A DNA stretch of 64,000 nucleotides. Source: Sabethes cyaneus. Lineage: Eukaryota > Arthropoda > Insecta > Diptera > Culicidae. The notes under the pieces were generated by a model. The model was not told the DNA's origin. It saw only the letters and a program-made list of their open reading frames with translations, and made no database searches. The stretch lies in NCBI RefSeq assembly GCF_943734655.1, contig NC_071355.1, positions 16,814,268 to 16,878,267 of the forward strand. Reading direction: 5' to 3'. Shown here one piece after another: positions 48,147 to 59,988 of this stretch. Every line of letters starts with the position of its first letter. Within the stretch, counting starts at the first letter, position 1. A program made the translations under genes and the position numbers.

Positions 48147-48303
48147 CTGACTGTCCGTCAGTGCGATCGTGCGATAAATGAGCAGGCGGCGAACCAAGTG
48201 TACCATTTTATAATTACTGGCACTACCGCTGCTACTTGTAAGCTAGTGTAGGTGGTGGAGGATACCATATCGGCTGCTGCTGCTTAAATGATTGTCCGAC
48301 ACT
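48147..48303 (+). repeat. Direct duplication, copy 2
   Basis: Near-copy of 47588-47750, about 560 bp downstream in the same orientation. Confidence 0.88.
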
Positions 48304-48474
48304 GATTGAGCAAGCTATCGAACAATTTCGCATGTCTGCGATGGGGATAGTGCATCGTAAAGTGCATCGTGTGGGATTCACGTTGACCATTGCCCGCTGA
48401 TTCCGCTTGTCTTCGGGGTCGGTGTTGCCGTCAATAGCCATCGATGTTGCCAATTGGATTGGAAAAGGGGTGTG

Positions 48475-48826
48475 GCTTACAAAGTGGTCTCAAAGGTTAT
48501 CATTTGGATCCAAATCCTTTGGTGTATCTAATTGTCGTCCGTGCCTGTGAAGCTAGGCGATCACATGGGAAATGTATGGGAAAATTCGACCTTAAAACTT
48601 TACACACATTTTCACTATTTAGCGTATAAAAAATTATTATTAATATGTTACTATAAAATTGCTGGACATTTTATCTATCCAACGACATATTAACTGTTAT
48701 GTTTCGTTCAGTAGTATTGTAGCTATTAGCGTTTGAAATATTTCATTCAAACGTTACACTTCTATTTTTCGTTTTTACAAAGTGCTACCCGGTCCCAGTA
48801 TAGTAAACAAAGACGTAGTCCTATGT
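48475..48826 (+). repeat. Dispersed repeat ending ACGTAGTCCTATGT, copy 2
   Basis: Same orientation and almost the same length as 12005-12350. It begins GGCTTACAAAGTGGTCTCAA and ends in the near-palindrome ACGTAGTCCTATGT. Confidence 0.8.
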
Positions 48827-51800
48827 GAAAAATTTAAACTTTTTTTGATTAACTTATACCAAAATTTTTTCCTTCTGAAATCTGTAATTTGAGCTTGCCA
48901 AACAGTGCAAAATTGCTTGCTTATGAAGATTCTCATCTATCTAGCTCCCTTTTGGCAGATGAGTTCTACATTGAATTTTCCCATAAACATCCTTACTGAT
49001 GGCGTATAGATTTCCGCATGTAGGCACGTTTTGGTCTTGGCCCGGGTTTTGATGGCATTTTCGTATCTATAATATAAAATCGTATAGGATATTATAACAG
49101 TTTGACAAGCTAAAATATTTGTTTGACGACGAGCAAGCCAAAAAGGTGACGTCAAGTAAAATTTCAACAGAAAATTGAGCTCCGGTTTGGCACGGGATGG
49201 AGTTTGCTGAGTGATTTATGATCTTTTATTCTAACGTTTATGATTATTAAGCTGGAAGTGACTAAACTAATGGGTACCGGCTGATTAAGTATATCCTTCA
49301 CCGCTCGCTCTCGCTGTTCGGTCGTTTGCCTTCTGGCTGGCCTTCACTTTACTGCTGAAATTGGCTTCGTTTCCAGTCCGGATTGGAAATTTTCCAAGAA
49401 CCGGAACATAACTGATGGTATATGTCGGTTCGCAAGCTAATAGTTGCTGGCGCAGTGCAGCTTCAAAGCTGACATTTTAAAGGAAACGGTAAAAGGACCG
49501 ACCGTTCGTCGGCATAATTGAGCTACTAGCCATCGCAGCGCAGCACAGCCGTACGGATATAGCACTGTCAACTTTAGCGGAATCAAATGGCGTTCAATAA
49601 ATTTCGTTCGTGTAAACTGCATGTCGTTTGGAACGGTAGGTATAGCAAATCGTTCTCGGTTCGAGAAAAGGTAATCCTTGTTGATATGGGTTTTGTGGTT
49701 TTGTTGAAAACCACGAATTTCGTGCAGCGTTTCAATTGAAATTGGTTGAATAATTGACAATTTGTGGATCGGAGAAAATGCCAATACTACGTCAGAAGGG
49801 TTTCTGATCAGAATACACATCTCGTTTTATTAGCATAGTTATTGGGTAGACAAATCGGAATGTGAATTCATATCCATTTTTAGCAAATCACAGCAACAGC
49901 AGCAGCTCAGATGGAGGAGAGCATATTATCAGATTATTTCAGTTCACTTTTAATTAAATACTGAGTCCGGGACACGTGCGCCAGGTCCGTGGGCGATTTA
50001 ATTCTAAAATAATTAGAATGGGATTCAAAAGCAGAGAATCTCATGTCAAATGTATCTAAATTTCGAATCGATGGATTTCTATCAGCCGAACGAAAGCTTC
50101 AGCGTCAATCGGTGTTGGGAATGCTGTAGCTGAAGATTTTATCGAATTTTCTGCAACCCAGAATGATAAATCTTCATCATCAAAGCAAATTTCAGTTCTC
50201 GGTGAATTTAATTTCATTAATTGCTGATTCAAATTTTCTACTATTCATTCATCCGGATACTCACAGCATGCATCCATTATTCACACGCACGGCCAAGCAA
50301 GCATAAGATTGCTGAGCCATGGTCAATTAGCTTACTATTAGGTACGGGACTTACGCTTGCAACCAGACGGAAGTGCATATAATTGTCGGTAGAACTAATT
50401 CGTAGATTTGAAAACAAAACCAGTTTTCCGCATTTGGTCGGCTGCATTAATTTTGTCGAAATGTGAGAAACACTGAACTCTGTTGTCCGCCGGTTAATGC
50501 AGTAGAAAATCCTTTTACCTAGTAGAAGAGTATTCGACTGTGGAACGTACTTCCGCTTCAGTCGGTCTTTGTCGAATTTCAACGATAAGCTTTTTATACC
50601 ATCGAAAATTTTGGGTGCAACGTTCCAAAGCAGGGTTGATATCTTCGTTCATCTTCGTGGGTGTAAAAGGGCTTGTTTACTGCAAGATGTCAAACTTTTG
50701 CTGCTCCACGTGTGGGTTGTTCCATATACGCACAGGTTATTTTGCATATCACCACCTACACCAATTTAATCGATACTATAAAAATTGCTAGAATTTTATT
50801 CCACGAAAAAATCTATCTTTAGACGTAGCAGCTTGCTGTTAACTTGCTTAACAGCAATTTTGTTCTGAAATTTTAGTTTCGTGCATAAACTTTCAGCTTC
50901 AGAAGCTGGCTTTGATCTGCCGGGGGGAAATAATTTTGTAATTTTATCAGCTGCTGTGCAAAGCATGTTCAGGTTTATGCTTTAGTGAAGGCAAACTTTG
51001 CCTTATCTTGCCATAGCGTAGAGGCTAGGCTTTTCAACAGCTGTACAGATACAGCTAGTCGGAAAGGTGTGGTTATTTACCATCAATTAAATGATGGTAA
51101 ATTTGTTTACACATGATAGCATCGAGCAATTGAACAGAAGCTGTGATAGCTATCACTATAATTGAATGTTACCCGAGAAGTATTTATGTTTCTTTCGGAA
51201 TGAACGTTAAGTGGTGTTGAACAAAGCAACACCATTGCTCTGCAATCGGCTGAGAAGAATCCACTTTCCTCTTTAGAAATATTTTGCTCGAAAACTGAAA
51301 AACTGGTCGGAAAATGTATTGAAGCCTAAATTTTGAAACTATCTTGTGTGAAGAATTTGCTGCTACAACGTCGAACTGCAGCACAGAAAGCAAACACGGA
51401 ATGCACCGAATTGGAAGAGAATTTTTCTTCGAATGAGTTTAGTCAAATACTTAGCCGAAGATTTTCACTTTTGTTGGTACTTTATTGCTTCACTAGAAAA
51501 TTGCTTTTGATACCTTATTATACACCTTGAAACAATTTGCAAACAATTGCCATAAAAGTTGGGATAAAAGCCGATTTAGTCATACATTTCATACTCAAGC
51601 GAACGAAATCCTGAAGATGGCTCTTCCTGACGAAACTGGGACAGAGTTTGTGGCAGAGAATAATCCTTTTAGTTGATCGCCCAGATGGTACAGTAGTTGC
51701 GATTACCAACGCTTACATTGTTCAAATCCACGGCAACTCCACCCTTCGTTTTTACTCGACACTATGAAGCATACAATTTATTGGTTGTTGGTTAGATGTA

Positions 51801-52319
51801 CGTGGTGAAATCGATTGAATGTCCATTTGCCCAATATCATTTTTTTTTCTTTGAGAAAATACAAGTTTCCGGGTCTTTCGGCATTGTGGATGATTCGATT
51901 CGTAAGCTAAGGCTAAGAGGAACTTTGACATCACGTAACTGCTGTTTTTATCTTTCCAGTAATGCGGAAGTCTAGCCTTCCTTCTAGTCTGCCAAGTAAA
52001 TTTTTCTTCACACGCCTTATTGTGTCTTTCTGGGCCCGCAGGGCTTTCTGCCTCGAGATTTTGTCGAGGCTTGTCTAATTCTTGTTCATTTACACTTAAT
52101 ATATTACTCTTCTTCTATGTCACACCTTTCAGTACACAGTCACAGTCACAGTCGCCGTTAACAATCAGTGATGGCCTATACATATTTGTTCCTGCCATAC
52201 TGAATGCGGTGAAACGGAAACAATGATGCGATTTAAATGGATCAACCATTTTATTTGCCAAATATCCAAATAAACTAACAGCTTAAACCAGTAAAACTAA
52301 TTCATAATCAAGTACCATC
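48827..52319 (+). other. Intronic stretch with unrecognised minus-strand frames
   Basis: Composition is more even here. Minus-strand frames at 50660-50277 (ending LVAS before a GTAAGT-like donor) and 49820-49437 are open, but no domain was recognised. A stretch with TAAGCTTT and tandem AGCAGCAGCTC lies near 49890. An old gene fragment on the opposite strand cannot be excluded. Confidence 0.4.
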
Positions 52320-52556
52320 ATACTGAATGAAGCCTTCTTTTCCGACAATGATCGTACAAAAACACTTTATTTACCAATACGTATCAAACCATTTCATTAA
52401 TATATTTTCTTACCGCTCCATATCTTTTCATTTATCTATGGTCGTTCCGAACCATAATACTTCAACAATGTTCGTACCGAATTATTTGACTTATCTATGG
52501 TCGTACTGAATAATTTCCTCCATCTTCGGTGGTACCGAACTTTATACTTCACTAGT
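52320..52556 (+). repeat. Degenerate TATGGTCGTACCGAACCAT repeat
   Basis: Words such as TATCTATGGTCGTTCCGAACC, TCTATGGTCGTACTGAA and AATGATCGTAC recur about every 50-60 bp. The same words resume at 54410-54710 and 54880-54935, on the far side of the 13-bp satellite element, so that element probably inserted into this array. Confidence 0.72.
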
Positions 52557-54410
52557 TGAACCCGAATCCGCCCGATCCGGAAAATATAAATGTCTCTTCA
52601 GAAAACTGCGGATACATTCCATTGTATTAGTTCTTTGAGTGCTTATATTGCATAATATAGCTCTAAGATATTGTACATAAAAGAGTCTTAGCCGGAAACT
52701 GAAACAAATAGTTTTTGTGCTCGCATTGGATTTTTTTTAATTGAATAAAAACATTATCTCCACCGTGGTGATTCTATAGGTGGGCAAAATTCATACGGTC
52801 GGTGTTAAGTCAGGCAGAACCAAGTGACAAAATTCTGACTTCGAGAAAAACATATTCAAAGTTTGCTGCTCTGAATCGTTTATAGCTTTCAATCGTTCGA
52901 AATCATCTTATATCTCTGGCTGTTTGCAACATTTATGTAGTCTGATAAGTAAAATGTTGCTTAGAAAATTCTTGATCGTTTGCTGTCATTAACTCATTTT
53001 TTTTTTAAATTTCGGTCTTGGTTCGGTCCAATTTAACACCGACCATATGATATTGCGACAAGCAGGCTATCGAGTTGAGCAGGCGAGTCGAGCATGCGAA
53101 TCAAGCAGTCGAGTCAAGCAGTTATCGAGCAGTCTAGTCGAGCAGTTAAATCCAGCTGTTCAGTCAAGTAGTCCAGTCAAGCAGTTCAGTCGAACAGTTG
53201 AATCGAGCAGTCTAGTTGAGCAGTTGAATCGAGCAGTTGAGTCGAGTAGTGGAATCAAACAGTTTAGTCGAGCAGCCGGGTCAAGTGGTTCAGTCGAGCA
53301 GCTAAGTTTCGCAGTGAAATCTAGCAGTTGAGTCGAGCAGTCGAGTCGAATTGGGCAGTAGATTCGAGCAGTTCAGTCGAGTAGTCTAGTCGAGCAGTTG
53401 GATCGAGCAATCGAGCAGTTGAAGCATACAGCAGTTGAATTGAGCAGTCGATTCGTATAGTCCAATCGAGTAGTTAAATCAAGCAGTTGAGTCGAGCAGT
53501 CGACTAGAACAGTTAACTCAAACAGTTGAGTTGAGCAGTTAGGTCGAGTGTTTAAGTCGAACAGTTGAGTCGAGCAGTTGAATCGTGCAGTCTAGTCGAG
53601 TAGTTGAATCCAGCAGTCCAGTCGAACAGTTTAATCGAACGGTTGAGCCGAGCAATCTAATCATACAGTTTAGTCAAACAGTCTAGTCGAGCAGTCGGGT
53701 CAAGTGGTTCAATCAAGAAGTTAAATTTCGTCGTCGACAGTCGAGTAATCCACTCGACCAGTAGAATCAATCAGTTGAGTCGAGCAGTTTAGTCAAGCAG
53801 TTGAGATCGAGTGGCTAAGTCGAGCAGATGAATCAAGCTGTCCAGTCGTTAAATAATCGAGCTGTTAGGTCGAGCAGTTAAATCCAGTTGTCTAGTCGAG
53901 CAGTGGAATCGAGCAATCGACTTGAGCAGTTGAGTCGAGCAGCCGATTCGAATAGTCCAATCGTGTTGTTTAGCCCAGCAGTCGAGCAGTTGAATCGAGT
54001 AGTGCAGTCTAGCAGTTGAATCAAGCAGTTAAGTCAAGCAGTTGAATCGAGCAGCCAAGTCGAGTGTTTAAGTCGAGCAGTGAAATCAAGCTGTCCAGCC
54101 AAGCAGTCCAGTCGAACTGCCAAGTCGAGCAGTCGATTCGAACAGTCCGGTCGAGCAGTTCAATCGTGCAGCTAAGTCAAGCAGTCGAATCGAGCAGTTA
54201 AGTCGAGTAGTACACTCGAGCAGCCTAATCGACCTGTCCAGTCGAGCAGTCCAGCAGTCGGCCAGTGAGGTGACTGAAAATAGAACTCATTGCTATGAAA
54301 ACATGACGTCCTGTCAGGGGCCTGTTTTTAATTTCCGATAAGCCTCTTATGACGTCCTGTCAGAGATCTGGTTTTGGCTACAGACAAGCCTCTTATATAA
54401 ATAGATTGAA
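52555..54410 (+). mobile_element. Element carrying a 13-bp satellite, copy 2
   Basis: Flank similarity to 39765-40200 on the left and the end TTATATAAATAGAT on the right. An internal inverted pair is present: ACGGTCGGTGTTAAGTCAGG (about 52796) against AATTTAACACCGACC (about 53030). No coding sequence. Confidence 0.75.
53050..54262 (+). repeat. 13-bp satellite, consensus GAGTCGAGCAGTY (second array)
   Basis: About 90 degenerate copies, of the same unit and strand as 40200-41328. Shorter and longer units (GTTATCGAGCAG, GAAGCATACAG) show more decay than in copy 1. Confidence 0.93.
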
Positions 54411-54708
54411 CAATGATCGTATCGTATCGTTTTACTTATCAATGGTCGTACCGAACCATATACTTTATTCAACAATAAACATACCGAGACATTTCATTTG
54501 AAATGAAACATTCAATTCTGTGTGAAACAGAATCATCTTATTCACCATTGATTGTATCGAAATATTTCATGCATCTGTGGTCGTACCGAACCATATACCT
54601 TATTGAACAATGATCATACCGAATTATTTTACTTATCAATGGTCGTACCCAACCATTTAATTCATCTTTGGTCGTACCGAACCATACACTTCATTCACAA
54701 TGATTGTA
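54410..54708 (+). repeat. Continuation of the GGTCGTACCGAACCAT repeat
   Basis: ATGGTCGTACCGAACCATAT, GTGGTCGTACCGAACCATAT and TTGGTCGTACCGAACCATAC recur, separated by ACTTCATTCAACAATGATCG-like words. It is interrupted by the MITE at 54709. Confidence 0.75.
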
Positions 54709-54828
54709 CGGGGAAGTCCTCTATGACCGGACAGCCTTTTTGGCCTAGGATTTCTCAAAAACAAAGATTGATAAAAATATTCGGAAAGCATGGTTTGCTC
54801 TATGGCCGGACACCAACTTCCCCCTACC
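54709..54828. mobile_element. MITE with GGGGAAGT ends and TA flanks
   Basis: The left end CGGGGAAGTCCTCTATGACC and the right end, inverted, GGGGGAAGTTGGTGTCCGGCC match in GGGGAAGT and CCGG-CA blocks. TA flanks both sides, consistent with a Tc1/mariner-type MITE of about 120 bp. Confidence 0.8.
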
Positions 54829-54999
54829 GAATCATCGCAGCTTATTGCCATACAGAAATATTTTGATTACCATGGGTGGGTGACTGGGTCGTACGGAACC
54901 ATCTCTTTTAATTTAGCTATGGTCGCATCGAACCTTTCCATTTATATTCTGAGTTCGGAGCATTTGAGTTTTCTTTTATCAGTTATGTTGGCCATGTGG

Positions 55000-55590
55000 A
55001 CCAAGTCTTTCATCGAAAGGATCGTGAAAATGAAAGTAAGCAAGGTAATAAACAAGTATTACAAAAAAGCCGTCCAGTTAGTTCCGAGGTACGATGCTGG
55101 TCTGACAAGCCAGTCGCCGTATGTTCTCGGTTAGGTGGTGCTGCTAGATAGAGTCAGTAGGATTTTTGCACTAACCCCGTAACTGTCCTATACTCTAATA
55201 GCCCAGCCCGATTCTGGAAAATAGCTGCGACGAAGGTCCTTATACGTGCCAATCGTCCCGACGTTGTGATCTACGACAAAAGGAGGAAGCACGTTACCTT
55301 CATATACATCGCTGTACCACTGGGTCGCAATGTCCAGTCAACATACTCGGCCAAAATAACGAAATACCACGACTTGACCGAGGAGTTAAAGCAGAAGTGG
55401 CACCTTGAGGGCGTACGTATAGTTTCAGTGGTCATCTTAGCCACTGGAGTAGTGCCCTGCGTCTACAACGTTCCCTGGAAGAGCTGAAACTGCAAAGAAA
55501 TTTGGACAATATTCAAAAAGCGGTGGTTCTAGGAACCTGTAATATAACGAGGAGGTTCCTGAATCATCACAAATAAACACAACTGGAGCA
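55000..55590 (+). pseudogene. LINE ORF2 3' end (reverse transcriptase C-terminal tail)
   Basis: After MWTKSFIERIVKM and several stops, the frame at 55245-55487 gives ANRPDVVIYDKRRKHVTFIY, then SAKITKYHDLTEELKQKWHL and GVRIVSVVILATGVVP. This is the PD-x-V-x-x-DK / KYxDL / VVIxATG tail found at the end of many non-LTR retrotransposon ORFs. A frameshift then gives SLEELKLQRNLDNIQKAVVL and TCNITRRFLN, the usual C-terminus. It is a dead 3' fragment of a family different from those at 7-8 kb and 11-14 kb. Confidence 0.85.
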
Positions 55591-57464
55591 GACGTTAATA
55601 AAAAAACAAGGTGAATGAGAACCACAGAGCCCAACCCCTCTTGGCATAAAGAAGCCCGAGGGTAGTTGAAAGTTTCCAGCATTTTTGCTGAGAAGTGCCA
55701 AAACTTTATAATATTTATTATAGTAATTACTATATATAGTTTCCTTGTGTCTGACTGTAACGCTAGATCCAAGCAAGCTGTTGAATAAAAAATTTTCTAG
55801 AGTGCAACACGAGTTGTGAAGGTAACAATGATTTCAGTCAGTGGGTGGGTGGGTGAAATAGGCAATTTGATGGGCTGCGGACATAATGCGATACTGAATT
55901 TAACAAGTCCTGCGCTTGAATAAAATCATTTGATTTTAAAACAAATGTTTGAAGCAAACATCAACCGTTTGAGATTGATGGAGTAAGCGTGAGATTTGGC
56001 ACGTGGTAAAAAGAATAGCCTACGAGCCATAAATGATTATCAGAAGCTGCCAAAGTAGCGCATACTCAATATAAAGCGCGAAAACGCATATCCCGCTGAG
56101 TATTTTTATTCCTACATTGGTACCATGGTAGTTAAAACCCTTTCCGAGTCAGGTGTGGGATGATATCTGAATCACACAGAAATAATGTAACGTGTTTTCT
56201 TAAACAGTCTAATGTTTTATCAAAGACACATTCATAGTTTGATGATAAAAAACAGCCAGAATTAATCAAAATATGGTTTATGTGGAATTTGTTGTCCCAT
56301 TATTTTGACGTTAAGTTGATTTACGAACGTGAACTGAAATATCTCAATATAAAGTAACATAAATATTGAACTCCACAAATTCAGGTTCTTTAAAAATTTA
56401 GTAGAAGTAGCTTTAGACATTTTCTGTAGAGTATTTTATTTAAAGTATTTCAAAAGTATTCTAATTTTTTCAAAGGACTCGGTTGCAGAAAAGCCGTCGA
56501 AATCTCCAATGTCCAAAGATTTGGTATTGCATTGGTTCGATTTCAAACAAATAGCTAATCTGAGAGTTTGTTCGGTTTACTAAAACGAAGGATGTCTGCC
56601 CGGTATAATGCAATTAATGTTTTCTGCAATCACGCTTTTGGCGACACCGAATTTAAATTTTGTCTCGGTTCTAAAATTGAGTACTTCTAAAAACGGTTCG
56701 GTACGGTTCTAAAATTGAGCACTCGATCAGCACGTTCTTTACAATTGGTAGATTTTTGCCCTTTTATCTAAGCCCCGTTTGCTTCGTTTGTAGATAACAC
56801 ATGTTTTAATTAATGGAAGGTTGCCAATTTTAAACCTGTTTCACTAATAAATTTTACGTGCTATAGAATTGTAAGCCATATTACATTTTCAAAGGTTTTG
56901 GTATCGTGGCTAGCCACGACGGGTCAACCTAGTAATATTATAATAATTTAATAATAATAATATTTTCTACAGTTGATTTCCCGATCTTACTCGGGCCCCT
57001 TTGTCTCCCAGTACATCTCTTATTGTAACGAAAATTCTCATAATGCAAGTTTCTGTTATCGGGATTTTCATAGAGCAATCCGATACATAATTAGCTACGT
57101 AACAGAAGGGGCAGCGGACTAGGCAGTAGCCGACGGGAGGGGGGACAAGGAACGGGAGTATGAATGTTTATTTCGCCATAACTCCGGAACGTCTGGACGG
57201 TTTGTCATGAAAAGTCGTATGTTAAACACATGTTTTTTGACATAAAGAATCAGTGCAGGGGAGTTGACAAAAGCGGGAGACGCAAGGGGAGAGAAAAGTT
57301 CAAATGGGTAAAGGCGTACGTTTCTCTTGAATTTGAAATGATAGCAGTTGTACAAGTTGCTGGGTTTCTGAAAGGGGGAGTAGAGTGGTTATTAACAAGG
57401 GGGAGATTCAAAGTCGTAAAAAAGGGTTTAAAAGGGAGGAACTTTCAATGCGAAGTGTCCGAAC
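55591..57464 (+). other. Intronic stretch without recognised genes
   Basis: Low-similarity AT-rich sequence. GGTTCTAAAATTGAG occurs twice about 40-50 bases apart near 56669 and 56706. The open frame at 57230-57508 has no family motif. No receptor exon seen. Confidence 0.45.
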
Positions 57465-57760
57465 CCCGTGTAATAGACTTTCTCGGATTTGAATCCAAAT
57501 TTCATTGAATTGTTTGTTTCAAGTCAGCAAGTAAAAACCCTTAGTTTGGTGTTGGTTGAACCCTTGTCTCGTTTAATGGGAACACCTCCTTTTTTAAAGA
57601 AAAGACCCATTTTGTCAAACCCTTTTAACTTCTTTTGCTTACATCTCTGGAAATATTAGCAAAGACAAGCGCCCGAGGATTACGAAAAAATATTAATTTT
57701 TGACGGCAAATACGATTTAGAAAACTCAAAAACTCCAACTTCATTGTGTGCCACATTATG
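57465..57760 (+). repeat. Dispersed repeat shared with 36040-36295
   Basis: It starts CCCGTGTAATAGACTTTCTCGG, a degenerate form of the GTAATCGACCTTCTCGG end of the 42430-43122 element, and continues with GTTTCAAGTCAGCAAG and TTTGGTGTTGGTTG. Possibly an older member of that family. Confidence 0.65.
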
Positions 57761-57966
57761 TTTACATAAGTAATTTAAAAAAATTCTTTGGTTGATAGGC
57801 TAAATCGCATCGCTAGGTGGATTAATTAAGATTTTTTTTCTTGTTTGTCAATTCATTGCTTTTGAGCGTCAAAAGTTCTGCATTTTTTGTTATTCTAGAG
57901 TTATGGTCCGATATTCGATGTTCCTAAACTTCAAATATTTAAATCTCTGAAACCATGCGTGGCACC

Positions 57967-58121
57967 GTACCGTGGGTTTAAACCCATATCTAGGTGAACA
58001 TAAGTAATTACGCTAAAACCGTTAGTCCTAGGTATATAGTAGGTTCGGAATAAATTTTGTCACTTTTGGGGCAGTTTTGTTACTTTTGTCCACCTAGATT
58101 TGGGTTTCATCCCACGGTGTA
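57967..58121. mobile_element. Hairpin MITE with ACCGTGGG arms
   Basis: The left arm ACCGTGGGTTTAAACCCATA, then TCTAGGTGAAC, and the right arm GTCCACCTAGATTTGGGTTT, then CATCCCACGGT, are inverted copies. About 155 bp. Confidence 0.85.
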
Positions 58122-59786
58122 AGTAAATTTCCTCACCTATCTAGGAAAAATATTACCTGGAAAAAAGTTTTTCGTAAAATACTGGAAAACACTAAAGAAA
58201 TTTTGGAAAAACTAATCCTGAAAAATTAAAAAATATTTTTAAGAAACTTTTTCAAGAAATAAACTTATGTTTAACACAAAACGCGAGGTATAACATAAGT
58301 TTATTTTTAATTTTATAATTTTATTTTTTAACAGAAAGTAGACGAATATTTCTAACCGGAAAACGAATAATTAGAACTAATAACTCTTTTCCAGAAGTTG
58401 CCCGTTTTATAAGAAAACAACAAAGCACCAAATGCCTCCATTGCTTTAAAGCAACTTTATTTCATTAAACAATGTGTATGGAAAACACATTTTAAACAAT
58501 TTTAAAATGAACACAAGACAGGACACGTACACAAAATTAAACTATGGTTAAAATTAGTCCCGTCCTGCCGGTGGCAAAATAAATCGGTCCTGGGCCAAAC
58601 AAGATTTAGTCGGTCGATTAGATTTTCCGGCCGGGAACCGAGACAGCTCGAACAAGTGGCACATTTGGTCTTATTTGGAAGTTTTAACCCCGGCCCGCCA
58701 CCGGCGGCGGCGGCGGGTGATTATCATAATGCTAAGAAAACGTGTCAACCAACGGTAAGAAGAACAGACAGCCTGCGACAGATGGCGGACACTCGCCCGG
58801 AGTTGATTAAACTTAGCTCACCGTTCGTTGATGTGATAAATTATCACATCTCCTCCTACGAACTTGAGCCTCGAATTTCGAGCTCCGGTCGACATGAATA
58901 GCGGACGGCAGACGTTCGTTGGTGCCGTTGTATTATTGATTAATTATTCTCATAGGCGAACGCGGCTGTGACCGGATCTTTCGGTGAAGTTTATGGTCTC
59001 GTAATTCTCGTCAGACAACATGCTCCAGTAATTACTAGAGTGGTACAATAAATAGTTTCATGAGTATTTACTGGAATTCTCAGGGTTGAATGGTATCCGG
59101 TTGGTTATTTCTTAGACACAGCGGAAAACCAAATAAGTAGCAAAGTTCATAAATTACGGTAGTGACCTTGTGTGTACAGGAAACAACTATATTTGGTAAA
59201 TTGTGTTGGACAGTGTTGTATGAGAAATTCTAGAGATCCATGGTTTTTATTTCATTCTTATTTTCAAATATTTATGATTCATGATTCACTAATGGTTAGA
59301 AATTGTTATTAATTACTAGTGCTGGAGTAGTTTATGCTAATGCCAAGTTAGCCGTAGCAGCACTGTAAATAATTATAATCCTATAAATCAAATATCCTTG
59401 TCCCTCTTTTGATATTTTGGGCCGTGTGAATAATACTGTTACGCCAGTGCTATCAATAGCATTGATATATTTAGCATGAAGCAAATAAACATATTTAGGC
59501 CAATACCAATTTCTATTCACAACAGCAAAATTGAAGTCGAAATCCTATATACCATGCGGCCCACATTTCGTCAGAAAAAGGTTTGCTACTATAAAACCGT
59601 TAATGCAGAATCGAAATACCAAAATTGCTATAATTTCTTTTCCAGGAAAACTTTAATTTTCAATTCTGTGGCAGATTATCCCCCATTACTGATCGAATTC
59701 GGTATTTTGTTCTCTGTTCTTTCTCCCCCCATGGCTCCACCGTCCACCGTGCGCCGCTTCGTCGTTCCGGACCCGTGCCTCCGTAG
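58122..59786 (+). other. End of the 32.4-kb intron
   Basis: A small hairpin (AATAAACTTATGTT facing AACATAAGTTTATT) lies at 58258-58312. A GC-richer block at 58560-58960 contains CGGCGGCGGCGGCGG and an 81-codon open frame (58656-58901) without known motifs. It ends at the exon C acceptor. Confidence 0.5.
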
Positions 59787-59988
59787 AGTATAATTTTTCG
59801 CGTCCAGCAGCACCCACAGGTGCCGGGCTTCACGCAGTGCGTCACGTTCGGGTTCTTCCACACGCCCGGCATGGAAACGGCTTACAACCTGTTCTGCGTG
59901 ATAGCAATGTACTTCATGCCGCTGATGATTATCAGTGCCGCCTACACGGTCATTCTGTGCGAGATTTCCAACCGGTCCCGGGAGAAAG
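59787..59988 (+). CDS. ACPR: Exon C of the same GPCR: extracellular loop 2 and TM5
   Basis: Reading on in phase 0 from exon B, this exon starts [15 protein letters not shown] and gives the loop-2 signature TQCVTFGFF, whose cysteine should pair with the TM3 cysteine of exon B. TM5 follows, with [14 protein letters not shown] and [10 protein letters not shown], then the start of intracellular loop 3, [10 protein letters not shown]. An ATG-based reading would begin at 59820 and miss the first eleven residues. I place the start at 59787 because the acceptor CTCCGTAG there keeps the frame and restores the family pattern PQ-S-I-I-F. The donor is AAAG|GTAAGC, so the exon ends in phase 1. The TAG acceptor has a weaker pyrimidine tract than those of exons A and B. 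Confidence 0.88.

Noticed and set aside
49437..49820. 127-codon minus-strand frame
   Set aside because: No domain or repeat recognised; no convincing partner exon. Left as unresolved non-coding sequence.
58656..58901. 81-codon frame in a GC-richer block
   Set aside because: No motif and no splice context; probably chance in less AT-rich DNA.
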